Both the position numbers and the translations under genes were made by a program. DNA of 23,498 bases, taken from assembly GCA_031284675.1 (NCBI GenBank), contig JAITXQ010000024.1:1-23498 (forward strand). The letters are read 5' to 3'. Source of the stretch: Rickettsiales bacterium (GTDB lineage Bacteria > Pseudomonadota > Alphaproteobacteria > Rickettsiales > Anaplasmataceae). Of the stretch, positions 17,637 through 23,498 are shown piece after piece (the first letter of the stretch is position 1; each line of letters begins with the position of its first letter). The notes under the pieces are model-generated. The model was not told the origin of the DNA, did not search any database, and saw only the letters and a program-made list of their open reading frames with translations.

Positions 17637-18629
17637 ATGAACTATGCTGCACTTGATACATATTTGGAGCCATTACAAGGCATATTTCAAGAAGAAGGTG
17701 TAAATGAAATATCAATAAATAAGCCAAAGGAAGTATGGATTGAAAATCGTGGTGAAATAAGATGTGAAAAACTAGAAATATTTGATCTTAATCATCTAAA
17801 ATCTTTGGGCAGATTGATTGCTCAAGCAACAGAACAAAAACTCAGCGAAGAAGCACCATTACTTTCGGCCACATTACCAAATGGTTATCGTATACAGATA
17901 GTATTTCCGCCAGCATGCGAGTCTGATACAGTGGTTATGTCAATTCGTAAGCCTTCTAGCATGCAATTAGCATTAGATGATTACGAAAAAATGGGGGCTT
18001 TTTCTGAGACTGTTATAGAAGTGACCGATAATCCAGTAGATCGTCATCTGGATTCACTGTTAAAGCAAAAGAAGATAAAAGAATTTTTAGAATACGCTGT
18101 AATAAGTAAGAAAAATATTATAATTAGCGGTGGAACTTCCACTGGTAAAACCACTTTTACTAATGCTACTTTACGTGCTATTCCAGCTGAAGAAAGAATT
18201 ATTACTGTTGAGGATGCAAGGGAAATTGTTTTGAACGATCATCCCAATACAGTTCATCTGATCGCTTCTAAAGGAGGGCAGGGTAGAGCAAAAGTCACCA
18301 CTCAAGATTTGATAGAAGCGTGCTTACGTTTAAGACCAGATAGAATAATAGTTGGTGAGCTCCGTGGAACGGAAGCTTTTAGTTTCCTTAGGGCGATAAA
18401 TACTGGTCACCCTGGATCAATATCAACTCTTCATGCGGATAGTCCAACAATGGCCCTTGAACAAATAAAATTGATGGTTATGCAAGCAAACCTCGGCATT
18501 CCCCCAGATCAGATTATACCATATATTAGAAATGTGATTGATATTGTTATTCAGCTAAAAAGAACTGGTGGAGGAAAAAGAAATATTTCTGAAATATTAT
18601 TTACTAGATCTTTAAATGAAAATGCTTAA
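17637..18629 (+). CDS. virB11: Type IV secretion ATPase VirB11
   Basis: VirB11 is the hexameric traffic ATPase of the PilT/GspE superfamily at the cytoplasmic base of the channel. The 330-residue protein shows an N-terminal domain with GVNEISINKPKEVWIENRGE, Walker A GGTSTGKTT (165-173), an Asp box (ITVEDAREI), Walker B/GELRG region (IIVGELRGTEAF) and the His box (TGHPGSISTLHAD). Length and motif order are normal. It follows virB10 by one base. The ATG is fixed by that spacing and by the conserved N-terminus. Confidence 0.96.
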   Translation: MNYAALDTYLEPLQGIFQEEGVNEISINKPKEVWIENRGEIRCEKLEIFDLNHLKSLGRLIAQATEQKLSEEAPLLSATLPNGYRIQIVFPPACESDTVVMSIRKPSSMQLALDDYEKMGAFSETVIEVTDNPVDRHLDSLLKQKKIKEFLEYAVISKKNIIISGGTSTGKTTFTNATLRAIPAEERIITVEDAREIVLNDHPNTVHLIASKGGQGRAKVTTQDLIEACLRLRPDRIIVGELRGTEAFSFLRAINTGHPGSISTLHADSPTMALEQIKLMVMQANLGIPPDQIIPYIRNVIDIVIQLKRTGGGKRNISEILFTRSLNENA

Positions 18630-18659
18630 ATTTATACATAAGTTAAGAAAGAGTAGTTT

Positions 18660-20660
18660 ATGAGTAATGGAAATCACCTACGTAATATTCTCATAGGAGG
18701 TGTAGTAGTTTTTAGCGTACTTGAGTTTTGCTTCTATTTATCAGGTATACTGTTCTATTTATTTGTTGATGGTCCGGATGCTGTGGATTTTAAGGCAATT
18801 AATCCTAGTTTGACGCCTTTCCCTCAAGCTCTTTGGCCAACAATTTTTGATCATATACAATATTGTTGGCATCATCCGGAGTTATATAGCTTTGAACTAA
18901 AAATGAAATTAGTTTTCTCTTCTGCACTGCCTATTTCTATTTTACTGATCATTTTATGGAATTTAAGAGAAAGGATAATCGAGTGGCGGCTATTTAAGAA
19001 GAAAGAATCACTTCATGGAGACTCGCAGTGGGCATCAGAGAAGGACATACGAAAAGCAGGATTAAGAAGTAAAAGGGGATTATTGCTTGGAAAAGATAAA
19101 AGGGGTTACTTTATTGCTGATGGATATCAACATGCGTTGCTATTTGCACCTACAGGTTCTGGTAAAGGTGTTGGTTTTGTAATTCCTAATTTATTATTTT
19201 GGTCTGATTCAGTCATTGTACACGACATAAAATTAGAAAATTATGAAATAACAAGTGGTTGGAGAAAACAACAAAAGCAAGAAGTATATGTATGGAACCC
19301 AGCACAGCCCGATGGAGTAAGTCACTGTTATAATCCGCTGGACTGGATTAGTAAAAAACCTGGACGGATGGTTGACGATGTGCAGAAAATAGCCAACCTA
19401 ATCATGCCTGAACAAGATTTCTGGCAAAATGAGGCAAGAAGCTTATTTGTTGGAGTGGTGTTATACCTACTTGCTTCGCCAGAGAAAGTTAAATCTTTTG
19501 GTGAAGTTGTGCGCACGATGCGTAGTGATGATGTAGTTTACAATCTTGCTGTTGCTCTTGATACAATGGGTAAAATAATACACCCTGTAGCATATATGAA
19601 CATTGCAGCTTTTTTGCAAAAAGCTGACAAAGAAAGATCAGGTGTTGTATCAACTATGAACTCATCACTTGAATTGTGGGCAAACCCATTGATTGACACT
19701 GCAACTGCATCAAGTGACTTTAATATTCTAGATTTCAAAAAGAAGAAGATTACAGTTTATGTTGGCTTAACTCCTGATAACTTGACTAGATTAAGACCTT
19801 TAATGCAGGTTTTTTACCAACAGGCAACTGAATTTTTGTGTAGAAAATTGCCATCGGATGATGAGCCTTATGGCGTATTGTTTTTAATGGATGAGTTTCC
19901 TACGCTTGGAAAAATGGAGCAATTTCAAACAGGTATTGCATATTTTCGTGGTTATAGAGTTAGATTGTTCCTAATCGTTCAAGATACTGAGCAGCTTAAA
20001 GGAATATACGAAGAAGCAGGAATGAACTCCTTTTTATCAAACTCGACTTATAGAATAACTTTTGCGGCTAATAACATTGAAACGGCTAATTTAATATCGC
20101 AACTTATAGGAAACAAAACTGTGCAACAAGAGTCGTTGAATAAACCTAAATTTTTAGATTTGAATCCTGCTTCAAGATCATTACATATCTCTGAAACACA
20201 GAGAGCATTGCTATTGCCTCAAGAAATTATTATGTTGCCACGTGATGATCAGATAATTTTAATAGAGTCGACTTACCCAATTAAATCAAAGAAAATTTTG
20301 TACTATAGTGATAACACCTTCACAAGAAAACTACTCAAGCAAACTCGTGTGCCTACACAAGAACCATATGATCCAAATAAAGTTCTTTCTGCTGCTGCTA
20401 GCAAAGATAGGGTTGATAACAAGGAGAATAATGCTATCGCAGGGCCTAACACTGCTGATTATCCTGTTGAAGCTAAAGCCGAAGATGCAGTATATGATGA
20501 ACCAAAAGAACAAGATATTGACAATGAATTTGAAGATATTGATGATGAAGATGTTGACGATAAGTTTGAAGATGAAGAAGACGATGATGGGTTTGATGAC
20601 GAAGAGGATGAATTTGAAGATGAAGATATTGACGATAAACCAAAAAATAACAAGAAGTAA
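18660..20660 (+). CDS. virD4: Type IV secretion coupling ATPase VirD4
   Basis: VirD4 (TraG/TraD family) selects substrates and delivers them to the channel. The 666-residue protein has two N-terminal membrane helices (about 10-36 and 83-100), Walker A APTGSGKG (163-170), Walker B VLFLMDEFPTLG (406-417) and the all-alpha domain between. The last 50 residues are almost entirely Asp/Glu with scattered Phe/Ile, ending KPKNNKK. The tail is encoded by imprecise repeats of GAAGATATTGAYGAT. This acidic tail is not part of the classical Agrobacterium VirD4 core and may contact substrates or chaperones (inference). It starts 30 bases after virB11. Confidence 0.96.
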   Translation: MSNGNHLRNILIGGVVVFSVLEFCFYLSGILFYLFVDGPDAVDFKAINPSLTPFPQALWPTIFDHIQYCWHHPELYSFELKMKLVFSSALPISILLIILWNLRERIIEWRLFKKKESLHGDSQWASEKDIRKAGLRSKRGLLLGKDKRGYFIADGYQHALLFAPTGSGKGVGFVIPNLLFWSDSVIVHDIKLENYEITSGWRKQQKQEVYVWNPAQPDGVSHCYNPLDWISKKPGRMVDDVQKIANLIMPEQDFWQNEARSLFVGVVLYLLASPEKVKSFGEVVRTMRSDDVVYNLAVALDTMGKIIHPVAYMNIAAFLQKADKERSGVVSTMNSSLELWANPLIDTATASSDFNILDFKKKKITVYVGLTPDNLTRLRPLMQVFYQQATEFLCRKLPSDDEPYGVLFLMDEFPTLGKMEQFQTGIAYFRGYRVRLFLIVQDTEQLKGIYEEAGMNSFLSNSTYRITFAANNIETANLISQLIGNKTVQQESLNKPKFLDLNPASRSLHISETQRALLLPQEIIMLPRDDQIILIESTYPIKSKKILYYSDNTFTRKLLKQTRVPTQEPYDPNKVLSAAASKDRVDNKENNAIAGPNTADYPVEAKAEDAVYDEPKEQDIDNEFEDIDDEDVDDKFEDEEDDDGFDDEEDEFEDEDIDDKPKNNKK

Positions 20661-20782
20661 AGTTAACTTTGCCTATTTTTTAGCTTAGAAAAGTACAGAT
20701 TATGCAAATGATTAAGTTTTTCATATTAAACTATTTTTAATTAATTAGTATTAGATTAGCTAATTTAAGTAGAGGAGTAGTA

Positions 20783-21640
20783 ATGAGTAATAAAAAAATA
20801 TTAGCAATCACAGCACTTGCTTTATTGTTGTCACAACAGTCTTTTGCAAGTGAAACAGAAGGGTTTTACTTTGGTGGTGGATATCATGGTCAATTTTTTA
20901 ATAGCATAGGCTCACTGGAAGTAAAACAAACATCAGAAGCTGGAAAAGCTACACATTTCACTATAAATGAAACATATATTGGGGACAAAATAAAAGGTCA
21001 AAAACCAAATAAATACAAAGGAGACTATAATCCACCTTTTGCTGCAAATATAGCATTTGGTTACACAGGAGAATTGGGTAACAACAGCTATAGAGCTGAA
21101 TTAGAAGGGATGTATTCTTCTGTAAAAGCAGATAATATCGGCTTAGAAGGCAACAAAATGAGTATATCGTACCTCAAAGAAATTAGTGGAAAGAAATATA
21201 TGTATAATGCCAAAGTCGATAATGACCAAATTGAAAATGCATCTGTGATGGCAAATGCTTACTATCATTGGAAAAATGACCGTTTTTCTTTTTCTCCTTA
21301 CGTTGGGGCTGGAATCGGTGCAACAAGAATGACGATGTTTGAAAAAACGTCAATAAGACCTGCAGGTCAATTAAAAGCTGGTCTTGACTATCGCATAAAC
21401 GAAGATGTAAATATGCATATCGGATATAGAGGTTTTGGTGTTATTGGTAACGATCTTAAACTTACAGCAAATGCACTTGGAGAAGTTATAGATGATCCTA
21501 ATAACCAGGGTAAAAAGAAGCTTAATGATAAGAGTAAACCAGCAAATGCAGCAAAAGAAGATATAAATATAGGTAATCAACTATTTTATACACATGGTAT
21601 AGAGGCTGGTCTTACTTTCCATTTTGCTAGTAAAGCTTAA
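20783..21640 (+). CDS. wspB: Wolbachia surface protein-like outer-membrane protein WspB
   Basis: The 285-residue protein is an outer-membrane beta-barrel of the Surface_Ag_2 (Wsp/OMP-1) family. It has a signal peptide (MSNKKILAITALALLLSQQS, cleavage near SFA-SE), then ETEGFYFGGGYHGQFFN and alternating beta strands. FSPYVGAGIGATRM is the characteristic family block. The C-terminus ends in HGIEAGLTFHFASKA, a barrel-type strand. A hydrophilic Lys/Asn-rich stretch (about 233-262) probably forms an exposed loop. AGAGGAG lies just before the ATG. It follows virD4 by 122 bases without a strong promoter, matching reports that wspB is co-transcribed with virB8-D4. The frame is intact, unlike some strains where wspB is disrupted. 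Confidence 0.92.
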   Translation: MSNKKILAITALALLLSQQSFASETEGFYFGGGYHGQFFNSIGSLEVKQTSEAGKATHFTINETYIGDKIKGQKPNKYKGDYNPPFAANIAFGYTGELGNNSYRAELEGMYSSVKADNIGLEGNKMSISYLKEISGKKYMYNAKVDNDQIENASVMANAYYHWKNDRFSFSPYVGAGIGATRMTMFEKTSIRPAGQLKAGLDYRINEDVNMHIGYRGFGVIGNDLKLTANALGEVIDDPNNQGKKKLNDKSKPANAAKEDINIGNQLFYTHGIEAGLTFHFASKA

Positions 21641-21664
21641 CCTTTTAAGCCCTTTTAAAAAACA

Positions 21665-21694
21665 ATAGCTAATAATATTAAAATTATTAGCTAT
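21665..21694. terminator. Bidirectional Rho-independent terminator between wspB and prmC
   Basis: ATAGCTAATAAT (21665-21676) and ATTATTAGCTAT (21683-21694) form a perfect 12-bp stem with a 6-base loop. On the minus strand it is followed by a run of six T, a proper terminator for prmC. On the plus strand GTTCTTTT follows, a weaker run. The stem includes the prmC stop codon. Confidence 0.75.
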
Positions 21695-22530
21695 GTTCTT
21701 TTCACAACAATGCACCTTTTCGTTCTTGCCAAGTCATATACGTATTCCTGAAAAGCTAGTTCGTATGAGGGGATTACTTTGTCAATATTATTTTGGTCTT
21801 CACCTATCTCCAATATTGCAAACCCATTTTTTTTAAGGCACTTTCTCAGTATTGGGAAAATGCTCAAGTAACAGCTGAAACCATCAATACCACCATCAAG
21901 AGCAATTCTTGGCTCTTTTTGTACTTCAGCTTGCAAGTTTTTTAATTTACTTCTTTTAATATATGGAGGGTTGCTAACTATAAGATCAAATGAACCTCTG
22001 CACTCTGTCCACGACTTTGGAAATATTTCAGCTCTGCCAAGTAGATTATGTTTTTTTATGTTCTGATAAGCAACTCTATATGCTTTTAAACTTTTTTCAA
22101 AACCGATACCAACAGCATGTTCATACTCACTAAGTACGGATATCAATAAACAACCTGTACCTGTGCCAAAATCCGCAATTTTTAATCTTTGCTTTTTATT
22201 TGGATAATATTTCAACACTGTTGAGATTAGTGTTTCACTATCTGGCCTTGGATCTAAAACATGCTGATTAACTATAAAATTTTTACTCCAGAATTCACGA
22301 TTACCTATTATTTGTGATATTGGATATCTCTCCGCTCTTTTTTTTGTTAATTTCCAAAATAGAAGTTCTTTCTCCGTTGGCACTTGATCAGCGTGGCTCA
22401 TAATTATGAACGATCTTTTCACGTCCAGGACATGTTGCATGATGATCTCACAATCCAAATATGGTGATTCAACTTTATACGATGATAATAGTTTTGATCC
22501 CTCTTGAATTAAAGTGCTGATAGTTTTCAT
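21691..22530 (-). CDS. prmC: Peptide chain release factor N5-glutamine methyltransferase (PrmC/HemK)
   Basis: PrmC methylates the GGQ glutamine of release factors using S-adenosylmethionine. The 279-residue protein has an N-terminal helical domain, a linker (VLDPRPDSETLI), the SAM-binding glycine motif DFGTGTG (120-126) and the catalytic NPPY (187-190). Length is normal for the family. No prfA gene is next to it. The ATG has GGA six bases upstream, and a predicted promoter lies at 22621-22593. It ends in the shared terminator with wspB. Confidence 0.93.
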   Translation of the reverse strand: MKTISTLIQEGSKLLSSYKVESPYLDCEIIMQHVLDVKRSFIIMSHADQVPTEKELLFWKLTKKRAERYPISQIIGNREFWSKNFIVNQHVLDPRPDSETLISTVLKYYPNKKQRLKIADFGTGTGCLLISVLSEYEHAVGIGFEKSLKAYRVAYQNIKKHNLLGRAEIFPKSWTECRGSFDLIVSNPPYIKRSKLKNLQAEVQKEPRIALDGGIDGFSCYLSIFPILRKCLKKNGFAILEIGEDQNNIDKVIPSYELAFQEYVYDLARTKRCIVVKRT

Positions 22531-22592
22531 TATTCCAAAAATTCGGCTATTTCAGCCAAAAATAGTGAGATGAATGGCAGAGCTTCTAATTT

Positions 22593-22621
22593 AGAATAGC
22601 TACGCTAAATCCCAGTGTCAA
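22593..22621 (-). promoter_or_regulatory. Predicted prmC promoter
   Basis: Read on the minus strand, a perfect TTGACA (22621-22616) is followed after 17 bases by TATTCT (22598-22593, 4 of 6). Transcription would start near 22586, about 56 bases before the prmC ATG. Confidence 0.55.
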
Positions 22622-22635
22622 GATCCACTCACAAA

Positions 22636-23085
22636 TTATAACCTAGTTAGCTCAGTTTTAACGTTAATGTGTGAAACTCTTAGCTCTGTTGAAGGATTTT
22701 CCAGCTGAATATCTAACTTATTCCACACGTTCAATAAACAAATCAAAGCTGAATCAAAATCTTCATCAACCTGCTTTGCTTCATGCATATCATCCATTAT
22801 TTCCTCAAATTCTTCCACATCATTCATTTCCTGCGGCACACTTTTTAATATTGCTCTTATTTGGTTTAGGTTTTGATAAATTTTTTCCTGATATCCAGCA
22901 ATTCTTTCTTGATATATATCAATCATTTTTTGACATGCGTTGCCTCTAAATGGATGTTCTTTTTTTTCTTTTATGTAAGAACTTTGAAAATCTTTACAGC
23001 TAAGGATTGCTTCTCTATACTTTTTTATGTCATTAATTGTGCTGACTATTGACTTATCTATTTTCTTCCTGTTCTTCTCTTTCAA
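22636..23085 (-). CDS. Hypothetical helical protein, probably the 3' part of a frameshifted gene
   Basis: The 149-codon open frame starts only at a TTG (23085) with no visible ribosome-binding site, and its next internal Met is far downstream. The product is highly charged and helical (for example QERIAGYQEKIYQNLNQIRA), followed by an acidic stretch and an ordinary C-terminus. Its first 32 bases overlap another minus-strand frame (ending 23054) that has the same charged helical character. This suggests one ancestral gene split by frameshifts. I do not recognise the family and propose no function. Confidence 0.5.
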   Translation of the reverse strand: MKEKNRKKIDKSIVSTINDIKKYREAILSCKDFQSSYIKEKKEHPFRGNACQKMIDIYQERIAGYQEKIYQNLNQIRAILKSVPQEMNDVEEFEEIMDDMHEAKQVDEDFDSALICLLNVWNKLDIQLENPSTELRVSHINVKTELTRL

Positions 23086-23354
23086 TTATACTCTTGGATT
23101 CATTTTTCATCCGGTCCATTTTATCACATAGGTCTTTGCATTCTTTATAAGATGCCATTGGTTGTAATAGTCCTTCTTTTACACCTTTATCATAAACATT
23201 CCTCAACTCATCATTTGATAACACTCTTATAGCATCTTCTCTTTATACCTTGTGATTTAGGGTATTTTTTTCTTAGTGAGTTAATATAATTCAACAGAAA
23301 AATCTTGACAGAGTGTTGCTTGTATTCCCTAAGCTCCTCTAATGTAATTCCCAT
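23054..23354 (-). pseudogene. Frameshifted 5' part of the same hypothetical gene
   Basis: From ATG 23354 the frame reads MGITLEELREYKQHSVKIFL and on to KKYPKSQGI before a shift. It would stop at 23211, while another frame continues sensibly with EDAIRVLSNDELRNVYDKG down to TAA 23054. Removing one A from the short A-run just before would join the two. The open frame also continues upstream of the ATG into the right repeat arm, stopping at 23400-23402. A third frame then carries on as the 22636-23085 reading frame. Either a decayed gene or base-call errors could explain this. Confidence 0.5.
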
Positions 23355-23385
23355 AGCTTTTTCTTGTGACTCTATGTACCTTAAA

Positions 23386-23498
23386 ACGCTAATTCTGGAT
23401 TAAGGAAGGAAGAAAGTATAGGAAATGGAAGGCTTTTTGGATTTCACGGAATAGGAAATGAGAGTAGAAAAGATGTGAACCAAGAAATTAACAGGAGA
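23386..23498. repeat. Right arm of 113-bp perfect inverted repeat
   Basis: Exact reverse complement of positions 6-118. The window stops inside it. On the plus strand the frame from 23388 is open for 37 codons to the edge (ANSGLRKEESIGNGRLFGFH at its start), preceded by a stop at 23382-23384 in unique sequence. If coding, the gene or element body lies outside the window. Confidence 0.95.

Noticed and set aside
20308..20688. Met/Leu/Ile-rich plus-strand frame of 126 codons and Ser-rich minus-strand frames over the virD4 3' end
   Set aside because: These are frame shadows of the repetitive GAT/GAA-rich acidic tail of VirD4.
23388..23498. Coding gene in the repeat (37 open codons)
   Set aside because: No start codon, no ribosome-binding site and no recognised family within the window; recorded only under the repeat.
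1..23498. CRISPR array or intact insertion sequence
   Set aside because: No regularly spaced short repeats and no transposase-like protein were seen in any frame.

Overview
The window is AT-rich, gene-dense DNA that looks like a Wolbachia chromosome (Anaplasmataceae, Alphaproteobacteria). The main evidence is a complete ribA-virB8-virB9-virB10-virB11-virD4 cluster followed by a WspB-type outer-membrane protein, a gene order typical of Wolbachia. An Anaplasmataceae-type dnaA, an orphan RND pump and several small decayed genes fit an obligate intracellular endosymbiont. I cannot assign a strain.

Layout. (1) Positions 6-118 are one arm of a perfect 113-bp inverted repeat; the other arm is 23386-23498. 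Both window ends therefore lie in the same repeat, and this may be a whole contig bounded by a collapsed repeat. A short C-terminal gene fragment (119-229) abuts the left arm. (2) 262-8640, minus strand: RND pump, nusA, infB, rbfA and ubiA, tightly spaced and probably one transcription unit. (3) 8820-10201: a small two-helix membrane protein, a reading frame broken by a TAA, and a short glutamine synthetase-like gene converging on it. (4) dnaA (plus) with a recognisable promoter, converging on a secreted metallophosphoesterase (minus). (5) A strong promoter, tRNA-Leu(GAG), ribA, then the type IV secretion genes and wspB, all plus strand over about 8 kb. (6) A bidirectional terminator, then prmC (minus) with its own promoter. 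(7) A hypothetical coiled-coil gene that appears frameshifted, running up to the right repeat arm.

The secretion cluster supplies a periplasmic/inner-membrane assembly factor (VirB8), the outer-membrane ring protein (VirB9), the envelope-spanning scaffold (VirB10), a traffic ATPase (VirB11) and the coupling ATPase (VirD4). VirB2, B3, B4, B6 and B7 are absent here; in Rickettsiales these genes are usually split over several loci. The nusA-infB-rbfA block is a standard translation/transcription cluster, but rimP, normally upstream of nusA, is missing.

No wholly new system is evident. The points most worth a second look are the inverted repeat around the whole segment, the decayed genes next to it and at 9.1-9.5 kb, the degenerate RibB-like domain of RibA, the lineage-specific VirB10 insert and VirD4 acidic tail, and a dyad lying inside the tRNA-Leu/ribA promoter.
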